From: Paenibacillus sp. V4I3
GTDB lineage: Bacteria; Bacillota; Bacilli; Paenibacillales; NBRC-103111
Length of the DNA: 64,000 nucleotides
Assembly: GCF_030817215.1 (NCBI RefSeq)
Contig: NZ_JAUSZA010000001.1
Location: 8,057,501-8,121,500 of the forward strand
Direction of reading: 5' to 3'
In this document: piece after piece, positions 52,758 through 60,662 of the stretch
Layout of the letters: each line of letters begins with the position of its first letter
Numbering within the stretch: position 1 is the stretch's first letter
The notes under the pieces: generated by a model
Database searches by the model: none
What the model saw: only the letters and a program-made list of their open reading frames with translations
Told to the model about the DNA's origin: nothing
Translations under genes and position numbers: made by a program

Positions 52758-54335
52758 TTACTTCTTTTGCCGCTGTGCATATACCTTGTTGGCTTCGTCC
52801 GTCAATTCTTGGCCTCCGGATTTCAGCCAATTCACTTTAAAATCGTCGAACCCTTTATCCGTATCCGCTTTGCCGATGACGGCTTTAATCAAATAATTAT
52901 CCACCAGCGTCTGCAGACTCGCCCAATATTTCGCCTTGGCGGTCAATACGGCCGGGCCAATAACGTCTCTGAGCGGCTCATAACCGCTGTCCAGCTTCGC
53001 CTTCAGATCCAGCAATTCCTTGGTCATGTTATATTTCGCCATGCTTATATCTACGTTGGCGAGCGGATTGTAGAAGCTGCCGGCGCCGGCTTTTGAGGCC
53101 TCCGGTATTGTCCTTGCAACGACAGAGTCGCCGTTCATGTCGTAGTTGGCGCCCTTCTCACCGTAAACCGTAAGCAGCCAGCCTTCCGTATTTGTTGCAA
53201 CGTATTCGAGAATTTGCTCAATCCTGGCCCGTTTCGCCGCATCCTTCTCAAGCTGCACGCCTAACAATACAGGGGCTTGACGCGCGCCGGCGGAGAAGGC
53301 ATACGCTTTGCCGGCCGGCCCGATAACCGGCTTTCCTGCAATGACGTGTAGGCCCTTTTCCAATGCGGATTTCGTAATATATGCGGATTCAGCGTCAAAG
53401 CTGCGCCAACCCATGTTATCGATCATGCCGATCTTTTGGTTGGCGAATTTATCATTAAGCTGACCGTTATCCGCCGTAATGAACTCCGGATCGATAAGTC
53501 CGGCCTCGAACCACTTGTTCAGGAGCTTGAGCGCCAAGCGGGTTTCTTCCGTGATGCCGCCATATACGACTTTGCCGTCGGCACCTATCTTGAACTGATA
53601 CGGCGATACGCCGTAAGCCGAGAATACGGAAGTGAACATTTGGATCGGGAGCTTGCCTCGGCCCGACATGCCGTACGTATCCTTCTTGCCGTTTCCGTCC
53701 GGATCGTTGTTGACGAATTTGGTGAGCACATCCTCCAGCTCCGCGAGCGTCTTCGGAGGCTCATTGTAGCCGATCTTCTTCAGCCATGCTTCATTGTAAC
53801 CTGGGATCATGCCTGAATTGCCGATAGGCCATACTTTCGGAATTCCCCAGTTCTTTCCATTATAGTAACCGACATTCCATGCGCCGGCGTCAATCGATTC
53901 CAGCGCTTTCGTATACTTCGGCATATTGTTTCGGATTTCATCCGGGGAAATGCTGGCAATGATGCCCTGGTCCGCCCATGCGGCCATATCGGTTTCGTCT
54001 GCATCGATCGGGAAAATGTCGGGAATTTGTCCGGAAGCAAGCAGCACGTTAAATTTATCCTTCCATCCCTGGCGGTCGAGTTTGACGTTTTTGATTTTGA
54101 CCTTGAATTTTTGCTCCAGCTGCTTCTGCACATAATTGCCTTCAGCTTCAGGAGGACTGAAGTTGTTCGCCCACGTAATCTCGATCGGATTGTCGCCGGC
54201 CTCGGGCTTCGCCGTTTCTACGGATGCCTTCGGTGTAGTCCCGCTATCGCTTTCTTTGCCGCAACCGACCGCGACGAGAGACATCGACAAGACGATGCTC
54301 ATCAGACCAAGCAAAGTCTGTTTTCTTTGGTTCAT
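52758..54335 (-). CDS. ABC sugar-binding lipoprotein (system 2, copy B)
   Basis: The 525-residue lipoprotein has signal SMSLVAVGC (Cys about 25). It is a close paralog of the protein at 49003 (shared stretches such as KKIGYNEPPKTLAELEDVLT and GNGKKDTYGMSGRG). It has its own terminator and follows the membrane regulator gene, so it may be expressed separately, either as a second receptor for the same permeases or as a ligand sensor for the regulator. Both roles are inference from gene order. The ATG follows GGGGAGG. Confidence 0.88.
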   Translation of the reverse strand: MNQRKQTLLGLMSIVLSMSLVAVGCGKESDSGTTPKASVETAKPEAGDNPIEITWANNFSPPEAEGNYVQKQLEQKFKVKIKNVKLDRQGWKDKFNVLLASGQIPDIFPIDADETDMAAWADQGIIASISPDEIRNNMPKYTKALESIDAGAWNVGYYNGKNWGIPKVWPIGNSGMIPGYNEAWLKKIGYNEPPKTLAELEDVLTKFVNNDPDGNGKKDTYGMSGRGKLPIQMFTSVFSAYGVSPYQFKIGADGKVVYGGITEETRLALKLLNKWFEAGLIDPEFITADNGQLNDKFANQKIGMIDNMGWRSFDAESAYITKSALEKGLHVIAGKPVIGPAGKAYAFSAGARQAPVLLGVQLEKDAAKRARIEQILEYVATNTEGWLLTVYGEKGANYDMNGDSVVARTIPEASKAGAGSFYNPLANVDISMAKYNMTKELLDLKAKLDSGYEPLRDVIGPAVLTAKAKYWASLQTLVDNYLIKAVIGKADTDKGFDDFKVNWLKSGGQELTDEANKVYAQRQKK

Positions 54336-54378
54336 TGTTTTGTCCTCCCCTTTTAATTTCTTTATTTAGAAATGGAAG

Positions 54379-54402
54379 AAACAGCCGTTAAAAGGCTGTT
54401 TA
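54379..54402 (-). terminator. Hairpin after regulator gene
   Basis: AAACAGCC and GGCTGTTT with a seven-base loop, 14 bp beyond the regulator stop codon. The T run after it is weak, so read-through into the binding-protein gene is likely. Confidence 0.5.
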
Positions 54403-54415
54403 AGGAAAAAACCCG

Positions 54416-56626
54416 CTAGTTGGTCGCACTCGCCGTTGGTTTCGTTTGTCTGTACTGAACCGGAGTAATGCCAAAACGTGCTTTGAATTTAACATGAAAA
54501 TATTGCAGGTTACGATATCCGACAAGTGCAGCGATTTCCGTAACGGACAACTTATCGTCCTCCCGCAGCAAGCAGGCGGCTTTTTCGAGTCTGATTCGGG
54601 TCACGTATTCGGTAAACGATTCGTTCATCACTTCGCCGAACAAAGTGGAAATGTAGGCAGGAGCAAGCGAAGCAACTTCGGAAAGAACGTTGAGCGAAAG
54701 ATCTTCGTGCAAATGCTCATCGATATAGCCTTTCAGCTTGAAAATAACTTCCGCTTGCTTATGCTTGACTGAATCCCGCACATGAACCCCAATCCGTTCG
54801 GAAAGTCTGCGAATCGATGCCATCGTGTCTGCCAGCGTATCTTTCTTCAGTTCGTCAAACAGATTAGAAGGAGGAACGATTTGCTGCAGCCCCAGCTCAA
54901 TGATCGTTTCGTACAGTGCGGAAACGAGCTGAAGAAGCGCGAGTTCCACCGATTCAAGCTGCATATTCCGTTCCATCAGAATCGCAGCGAATTCATCGAT
55001 AAATAGATTAGCGCCCTCTACATCCCCGGCCTTAAGCGTATTCTGAAATGTAGCCAGAGGAATCAGTGGCGGCTTCGGATCAAAAGCGGAAATTTTCGAA
55101 TGAAGAATGATTGCTTCAGGACCGTACATAAAGCGATATCGATACGCTTGATGAGCAACTCGATAGGAAAGAGGAATTTTTTCGGGCGATACGACCGAAG
55201 TGCCGATACCCGCTCCGAATCGAAGCTCTCCCCGTACTTCGTCCTTGATTTTGTCCAATTCCGCTGCTACCATCTCATCATCCATCTCGGTGCGTGAATC
55301 CAGGAAGTAAATGATGGCCACTTCCTGCGAATTCAAGCAAACAACCTCGTATGGCACGGTGCGATCGAATTGCTCGTATCGCATCTTAAGCTTCTCGCTA
55401 TCGCCTTCGATGAGTTGGGCATGTACCACCTGATAGCGGCATTCCTGTTGCAGGCCATCCACATGCACTAGACCGAGACTGGCGCCCAACACCAGGTTTT
55501 TCATCTCATTCTTTTTGGCCTGAGATTCCAAACTCACGATTTTTTGTCCCATGAAGTTCAACGCACTGCCGATAATCATATATTCATTCGCATGGCCTGG
55601 GTTCAGACCCGGTTGATACAGGTTGCGAACATGTTGGATCAGCTTTTTCATCGGGAGATAGAAACGTTTGGAAATCAGGTAGGAAACCGCAAGCCCGAAC
55701 ACGAGTACAAGACAGCAGGCTACGAAAATTTTGGTTTTCATTCGTTTTGAATCCAGCACAAATGAATTCATCGGCCGAACTATCGCATAGGTCCAACCAA
55801 GTTCCGACTTCGAGCCGGTGAGATGCGATAATACGATGGTACCGCGCACACTGTCGCTGATCTTTGAGACGGTCTTGCCGGATCCGATGGCTTGCTGAAG
55901 CAGCCCGACTTCTTCCGGATTCTCCCCGGCTGTTTGCAGGAGTACATTCCCGTTCGCATCGAATATATAGAACCTCTCGAATGAGGAGGTAATGATTTTA
56001 GCTACAGCCTGCTTCAGGTACTCCAGATCGACGTCAACATACAGGTATCCTTTCGGCGAAGAGCTGCCAATCCCATATGGGAGCTTAACGACATACGTCA
56101 TCACTTGTTTTCCGTCCGGCAATGTGCGGATCATCCACCGGTTCGGAGCAATTTGCGAAAGCTGCCCTATAAAACCGAAGTCCTTGGAGTTTTCAGGATT
56201 TTCAAAGAAAAGATCGCTGTTTACGACATAATTTCCTTTATGAAAATACACGGTTATATTGGAAGCGCCTTCAGATGTTTTCCTAAAACTGTCAAGATCT
56301 TGTTGCAAGGATAAAATAAGATCAAGGTTTCCTACCCATCCATTATCCAGCAAATAATTTAAATTAGAGTTGTTCCGAGTGAAAATGGTGGGTATGACCT
56401 TATTTTGTAGATTGTCTTCGTATTTTTGCAGCAAGGTCCGTTCCACATAATCCTTTGCCGTAACGAGACGGCTTTGGCTATCCCTGGCGATTTCGTTCAC
56501 CATCATCTGATTGGCCTGCGTGTACAGGTAGCCCCCCGCAAGTCCGAGCAGCACGACAGCTAATGCCGTATGCGATAAGATGAGGCGGTTAAAAAAGGTA
56601 TCTCTATAAAAAGACAAGAATTTCAT
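54416..56626 (-). CDS. Membrane-bound AraC-family regulator (YtdP/YesS-like)
   Basis: The 736-residue one-piece sensor-regulator has a helix at about 14-34 (LILSHTALAVVLLGLAGGYL), an extracellular sensing domain to about 285 and a second helix (IFVACCLVLVFGLAVSYLI). A cytoplasmic linker and a C-terminal AraC double HTH at about 640-730 (LSVTEIAALVGYRNLQYFHV, KFKARFGITPVQYRQ) follow. It should sense sugar outside and act directly on DNA. The start is the ATG at 56,626, six bases after GGGAGG. It is the outermost gene of the sugar locus, next to the right transposon-like end. Confidence 0.85.
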   Translation of the reverse strand: MKFLSFYRDTFFNRLILSHTALAVVLLGLAGGYLYTQANQMMVNEIARDSQSRLVTAKDYVERTLLQKYEDNLQNKVIPTIFTRNNSNLNYLLDNGWVGNLDLILSLQQDLDSFRKTSEGASNITVYFHKGNYVVNSDLFFENPENSKDFGFIGQLSQIAPNRWMIRTLPDGKQVMTYVVKLPYGIGSSSPKGYLYVDVDLEYLKQAVAKIITSSFERFYIFDANGNVLLQTAGENPEEVGLLQQAIGSGKTVSKISDSVRGTIVLSHLTGSKSELGWTYAIVRPMNSFVLDSKRMKTKIFVACCLVLVFGLAVSYLISKRFYLPMKKLIQHVRNLYQPGLNPGHANEYMIIGSALNFMGQKIVSLESQAKKNEMKNLVLGASLGLVHVDGLQQECRYQVVHAQLIEGDSEKLKMRYEQFDRTVPYEVVCLNSQEVAIIYFLDSRTEMDDEMVAAELDKIKDEVRGELRFGAGIGTSVVSPEKIPLSYRVAHQAYRYRFMYGPEAIILHSKISAFDPKPPLIPLATFQNTLKAGDVEGANLFIDEFAAILMERNMQLESVELALLQLVSALYETIIELGLQQIVPPSNLFDELKKDTLADTMASIRRLSERIGVHVRDSVKHKQAEVIFKLKGYIDEHLHEDLSLNVLSEVASLAPAYISTLFGEVMNESFTEYVTRIRLEKAACLLREDDKLSVTEIAALVGYRNLQYFHVKFKARFGITPVQYRQTKPTASATN

Positions 56627-56787
56627 GAGTATCCTCCCGCACAATCCTTGATACCGTACAACTTCTGAATGTTTCTCTTCCATTGCCCTCGGGTAAAACC
56701 AATATACCAATCTTTTGCTTGATTTGCCAGAGGTTCGTAGATTGCAAGTGTTGGAAATCAATGAACAAACAACTATACAAATAATAA

Positions 56788-56917
56788 GCGTTCACCATAG
56801 AGTGAACGCCTAATTACTTAAAAACTTTATACTTCAAAACTTTGTTTGTTACTTCAAGACTTTATTTGTCACTTCAAAACTTTATTGTCTACTTCAAAAC
56901 TTATTTGTCACCCAACA
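56788..56917 (-). mobile_element. Right end of the sugar-locus Tn7-like element
   Basis: Reading leftwards from 56,917: TGTTGGGTGACAAATAAG, then five abutting ~20-nt sites (GACAATAAAGTTTTGAAGT type) to about 56,815, then a hairpin GCGTTCAC-n6-GTGAACGC at 56,788-56,809. It is homologous to 23,066-23,201, including the hairpin, whose paired bases co-vary. Confidence 0.65.
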
Positions 56918-56922
56918 GGTGT

Positions 56923-57076
56923 TGTTAGATGACAAATTGGTTTTGAAATGGAGAAAGCCAGAAAACACAAGGGTTTGCTGGCTTTTTCGCAAAAATTAAT
57001 ATGACAAATAAAGTTTTGAAATGGATTTTGAGTCAAATTGTTTGAATTACAAATTAGTTTTGAAATACATATGACA
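56923..57076 (+). mobile_element. Left end of the right-hand Tn7-like element
   Basis: It begins TGTTAGATGACAAATTGG at 56,923, exactly five bases after the previous element ends. TnsB-like sites follow with wide spacing at about 57,003 (GACAAATAAAGTTTTGAAAT) and 57,047. The element extends rightwards beyond the nuclease and Gabija genes; its other end is not in the window. Confidence 0.55.
56954..56987 (+). terminator. Terminator-like hairpin inside the left end
   Basis: AAAGCCAG pairs with CTGGCTTT and is followed by TTTTT. It sits between the first and second TnsB-like sites and could shield the end from transcription. The left end at 23,208 lacks it. Confidence 0.5.
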
Positions 57077-57082
57077 AATCAT

Positions 57083-57457
57083 TTAGACTAATTGGAATAA
57101 TAACGCAGCCTCTTCAAATAATTTATTTATTTCACTAGAATTGAGTTCTTGCTTGTCTTCAGAGGACTTCTCTGATGGATTAGTTACAACGAGTTCAAAT
57201 CTCCAACCATTCTGTTTGTTCACAACATCTGCTATTTCTTCTAAGTTACTTGATTTAGTAATTGTAGATTTTGATTTAACTTCTACTACAACTTTGTCCT
57301 TATCGCTAATCGCTATAATATCCGGTTGGTAATTTTTTAAGAAGTCAGGAGTATCCGTCAATTTGGGCTCAGTAAAAACTACATAACCATTATCAATGTA
57401 TTCTTTTGAAATTTCGATTATTTTTTCGCGAATCCTATCAAGGTCTTTTTTGGTCAT
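57083..57457 (-). CDS. AHJR-like / PD-(D/E)XK nuclease-like protein
   Basis: The 124-residue protein contains YQPDIIAISDKDKVVVEVKS, in which Asp and the E-x-K pair form a PD-(D/E)XK nuclease core, followed by KQNGWRFELVVTNPS. This pattern is seen in small restriction-endonuclease-like proteins related to archaeal Holliday junction resolvases. Its ATG overlaps the stop codon of the RusA-like gene by 4 bp (ATGA), so the two are translated together. It begins the cargo of the right-hand element. The function is probably DNA cleavage in defence or repair; this is inferred. Confidence 0.6.
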   Translation of the reverse strand: MTKKDLDRIREKIIEISKEYIDNGYVVFTEPKLTDTPDFLKNYQPDIIAISDKDKVVVEVKSKSTITKSSNLEEIADVVNKQNGWRFELVVTNPSEKSSEDKQELNSSEINKLFEEAALLFQLV

Positions 57458-57840
57458 TGCCTTACCTCCTCAAGATCTGTCATTTCATTAACTCTAACGA
57501 ATAGAAATTCATTTCCCTGAGTAAAACCTTTTACTAGAACTGAAGAGGCTCCACGTATTTTGAATGAGCCGTTGATATCGCGTTTTCCACAGGAGGTATC
57601 CATAATCTGGTTGTCATCGATGTACACTAAACCAATAAGCGTATCTTGTATTGGTTTAATGATGTTATCTACATCAGGACTTGCGGTATCGAAATAATAA
57701 GTTATGCTTATTCTTAAGTTCTGATCCGAAGGACTATCGCCTGATGGCCAAAAGGATTGTGCTGCGTCTCGTACTCTGGCTTTCCAATCCTGAAGCCGCG
57801 GTCGATTCTTAGTTTGCAGAGAAACAGGAGGACCGTCCAC
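57454..57840 (-). CDS. RusA-like Holliday junction resolvase, start uncertain
   Basis: The product has SPDVDNIIKPIQDTLIGLVY and IDDNQIMD, matching the Asp cluster and Lys of RusA-type resolvases, which cut four-way DNA junctions. The frame continues upstream without an ATG as VDIPFEFIVDGPPVSLQTKN, so the annotated GTG at 57,840 truncates the natural first strand. Just upstream GAAAGGGAAAATG is followed at once by TAG; one missing base would restore a start that fits the family. The gene may be start-damaged or use GTG. It pairs with the nuclease-like gene downstream. Confidence 0.65.
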   Translation of the reverse strand: MDGPPVSLQTKNRPRLQDWKARVRDAAQSFWPSGDSPSDQNLRISITYYFDTASPDVDNIIKPIQDTLIGLVYIDDNQIMDTSCGKRDINGSFKIRGASSVLVKGFTQGNEFLFVRVNEMTDLEEVRQ

Positions 57841-57879
57841 AATAAATTCAAATGGAATATCTACATTTTCCCTTTCAAA

Positions 57880-58092
57880 TTACAGTATATATAGCGACTC
57901 TATCATACCATAATTTGGACAAAAATCGCATTTTTTAACTTTTATATGCAGGGAGCTTTCACTTGGAACGGGATCTATAGAGGTAAATCTTTTATAACTA
58001 AAAAACCGAGATAAATGTGTCTCAGTAGTGATATTTAATAAATACGGGTTACAGTTTTCGATCAATTTCTTATCCATATGTACGTGTGCCAT
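57880..58092 (-). CDS. Small unknown reading frame (70 aa)
   Basis: The frame reads NPYLLNITTETHLSRFFSYK and ends KKCDFCPNYGMIESLYIL. It has a protein-like composition and an ATG, but no strong ribosome site. It may be a fragment of a longer gene. The stretch 58,095-58,280 shows nothing else. Confidence 0.25.
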   Translation of the reverse strand: MAHVHMDKKLIENCNPYLLNITTETHLSRFFSYKRFTSIDPVPSESSLHIKVKKCDFCPNYGMIESLYIL

Positions 58093-58279
58093 TGCTACAC
58101 CTATACAGCGTTGATATTACCACTTTTTATAATTCTTCGAGTGGTCGAATCCATTATTGAAATAAAGCTATGGACACCAGAGGAAAATGATGTGCTTGAA
58201 TCCTAATCTACCAATTGCTTCGTCCACCACTCGGCATCTCTTAACAAAAGTAGATTTACTTTTGGTCATGCGAGGACTG

Positions 58280-59608
58280 CTATGTCTTTAATAAGAGATA
58301 TTGAAAGAGCTTCTTACGGGCCTGGCCAATGGTAACAAAGTTAATATCATTTCTCGCAAACTCGTATTTACCGGCAACCTTTTTAAACAATACAATGCTA
58401 AAGTCCTCGTCGTTATTGTCTCTAAGTACAATACCGATTTTCTTTGATTTCTTCTCCATATACCATTCCAGTTCGGTATATAGAGGATGCTCCATTCGAA
58501 TCACCTTCAGGTTGACGAAAGACTTTGTAATCGGAGTGACCCACTTCGGCGGGGTTTCTAGGGGAAAATATGAAGTCATATCGTGAAATGTTTTCGACTG
58601 GTAGGGAAAGAATTTCGGAATATCACAAAATAATTGATTTCCTTCAATGTAGTACTCGGCTGCTTCTACAAAAAAACTCCGAGGCAAAGGATACTTTGCA
58701 TGGGGATTATAACAAACGACCAAACCTTCTCCCCAAGGTTCTATCTCCCGTTCAGACAAATCATAGGTAAATGTTTGGGGTTCATAAGCATTTGGGTCAG
58801 GGTCATAGCACGTGCCAATCCGCATAATTTTAGAATAACGAGTGAAATAACCGTAATGAAAGCCAAGTCGCTTAAATTTTGCCACCGTCCCTGCATTTGT
58901 ATAAATGATGGCACTAATATTTTCCGTATCCGGCAGACTAAAAAAGCCGCTCGGAATAACTTTGGACCCGCTTCTGTGTTCCGAAAGTGGGGAAGTTTCG
59001 ATTGATTTTTTCCCTTCCGAATCCTCAACAACAGTATCTTTTTGTCCATATAAGTATTGAATGAGAGAAGAGGATGAATAGCTTAAGGATTCCGTTTCAT
59101 GGAACGGTTCAATAGCAAGTACAAAAGGAATTTCCTTACATTGAGGTAGCTCCCAATACTTTTTTCTGAGTTTAGAAAATAGAGGGCTACCTAGTTTAAT
59201 GGGAAGTTCATGTAAGAGCTTTTCTTGCATGTCTTCCTTTGATGATGGCGTGACTTCTTCATCAGGATTGAAACCTGCTGTGGGATTGGAGGTTGTTGCT
59301 TCCAAGGCCACACGCGTACCATTCATTTCAATGATAAAGTCTGGTCTATCGAAATCGCGAGAAATATCATATGCCCCATCCCACAGGTAAGCGAACAAAT
59401 ATAATTCGAAAACGCGAGCATCAAATCCTGTTGTTTGGAGCTGCTCTACAAAGTTACCATCGGCATCATGAAATTTCTGAAATACTTCATTCATCATAAG
59501 ACGAGTAGCCTCATTCTCGGGAAGGTTTCTAATTGATAAAAAACGCGAATCACACCTTCCCTCTGGCACCACGAGTTTAAATAAATCTTTTTCTATTTCC
59601 TTTTTCAT
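58280..59608 (-). CDS. Uncharacterised protein with nuclease-like N-terminal motif
   Basis: The 442-residue soluble protein starts at the ATG at 59,608 (GAGGTG eight bases upstream). An N-terminal region around residues 85-110 reads FDRPDFIIEMNGTRVALEAT, resembling the beta-strand D...E core of PD-(D/E)XK nucleases, but the expected Lys is replaced by Thr. The rest (PFVLAIEPFHETESLSYSSS, GFFSLPDTENISAIIYTNAG) recalls domains found near defence genes in many bacteria. No function is established. Its place beside Gabija and other nucleases supports a defence link, which is inference. Confidence 0.5.
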   Translation of the reverse strand: MKKEIEKDLFKLVVPEGRCDSRFLSIRNLPENEATRLMMNEVFQKFHDADGNFVEQLQTTGFDARVFELYLFAYLWDGAYDISRDFDRPDFIIEMNGTRVALEATTSNPTAGFNPDEEVTPSSKEDMQEKLLHELPIKLGSPLFSKLRKKYWELPQCKEIPFVLAIEPFHETESLSYSSSSLIQYLYGQKDTVVEDSEGKKSIETSPLSEHRSGSKVIPSGFFSLPDTENISAIIYTNAGTVAKFKRLGFHYGYFTRYSKIMRIGTCYDPDPNAYEPQTFTYDLSEREIEPWGEGLVVCYNPHAKYPLPRSFFVEAAEYYIEGNQLFCDIPKFFPYQSKTFHDMTSYFPLETPPKWVTPITKSFVNLKVIRMEHPLYTELEWYMEKKSKKIGIVLRDNNDEDFSIVLFKKVAGKYEFARNDINFVTIGQARKKLFQYLLLKT

Positions 59609-59835
59609 GAAAGGTTCACCTCGCACTAGGTTTACTCCTGCTGCAATATCCTGGATTATTTCTAGGTAATGAAAGTTATATGACCCTTATCCTAAAGTCC
59701 AAGGTTGTCCTGGGCTCAGAGAGGATATGCCAATTTCCTTTTGGTTGGAAGGGCCCTTGGTACACTTAAGAGCTGGCCTTTGATATCTTTATTATTCAGT
59801 CAATTTCAAATACAACTGCTCCATGTTTTTTAAAG

Positions 59836-59860
59836 AAAAAAAAACGCCCCAGTGAAGGCG
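59836..59860 (-). terminator. Rho-independent terminator
   Basis: CGCC-n8-GGCG followed by nine T on the minus strand, about 80 bp beyond the stop codon of the gene at 59938. The interval 59,610-59,830 has no gene. Confidence 0.6.
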
Positions 59861-59937
59861 ATATCTAGAATAATTATGTCCTGTAGGAAAACGGTGGAGG
59901 CAAAATCATCACGCCGTTTATCTTAATCAATTTGGGG

Positions 59938-60246
59938 CTAAACAGTTAAAATTCTTTGAGCAAACGCTAATGCAACTGGAATAACCCCTGTAATCTTAAA
60001 AGTATAGGGATTATCACTAGTCATAACTACTTTGCATGTAGCCCCAAAAACTCCCATGCCCTGAGAAGCAATGTTTTGAGCGGCAACCTCAAAGAATTTT
60101 AAATTGTAAATCTTAAGATTATGAGAAATACTCTGACTATGGCTACCACCAAAACACAGTTCAAAAATCCATTCATTATTCTCAAATGTGTATGTCATTC
60201 CAATATCATTATCAGATAATATTTTTTTAAATTCACCAATAGTCAT
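59938..60246 (-). CDS. Hypothetical protein (102 aa)
   Basis: The small soluble protein starts at the ATG at 60,246, nine bases after AAGGAG; a GTG three codons earlier abuts that site. It has a beta-rich middle (MTYTFENNEWIFELCFGG) and a C-terminal segment TFKITGVIPVALAFAQRI. No family is recognised. It has its own terminator and lies between the nuclease-like gene and Gabija. Confidence 0.45.
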   Translation of the reverse strand: MTIGEFKKILSDNDIGMTYTFENNEWIFELCFGGSHSQSISHNLKIYNLKFFEVAAQNIASQGMGVFGATCKVVMTSDNPYTFKITGVIPVALAFAQRILTV

Positions 60247-60471
60247 TCGTGCCACTCTCCTTGTCTAAAAATCAATAAATTACTTGACCGAAATTCCCTT
60301 AGCAATCTAATAATAATCGATGATATAGTAAGTATATCATGAATTGGGTAACATTCATTTTTATTAAGCTAACTAAGTCTTTATGTTGTCAGATGATAGA
60401 ACTAGAAAGATGCCGACGTTAGTCATTTGTTTTTCATCTCTGATGTTCAACTGGAGAATTGAAAGGTTGTT

Positions 60472-60615
60472 ATGAATAATGGTGTGAAATTGGAGCGCAA
60501 TAACATCTTACAGATTTTATCCGAAATTGATGTTGTAATTACTTCATATAAGCTAGTGAGTATTGATACTTTTTTATATTCTTTCGCAAAAATTCCATAC
60601 ATAAATATTGGATGA
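60472..60615 (+). CDS. Possible short plus-strand gene (47 aa)
   Basis: The ATG follows GAAAGG, and the frame reads NNILQILSEIDVVITSYKLV before a TGA. It may be the beginning of a broken gene. The surrounding interval 60,260-60,660 has no other candidate. Confidence 0.25.
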   Translation: MNNGVKLERNNILQILSEIDVVITSYKLVSIDTFLYSFAKIPYINIG

Positions 60616-60662
60616 AGCTCAAAAATTAAGAAGCACTTTCACACTAACAGTACAGATTATAT

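Larger units (their letters stand above)
23208..56917. mobile_element. 33.7-kb Tn7-like element carrying a polysaccharide locus
   Basis: The boundaries are inverted termini (TGTTGGGTGACAA...CCCAACA) with multiple ~20-nt internal sites at both ends. The five bases outside are GGGGT on the left and GGTGT on the right, matching at four of five. No tnsA, tnsB, tnsC or tniQ-like gene is present inside, so it would need transposition proteins from elsewhere. The cargo is the whole lyase, transporter and regulator set described below. That these are true transposon ends is inference from layout and from similarity to remembered Tn7 end sites. Confidence 0.6.

Noticed and set aside
56815..56917. Iteron-like repeats suggesting a plasmid origin
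   Set aside because: There is no Rep gene or DnaA box cluster nearby, and the array is paired with an inverted copy 33.7 kb away.
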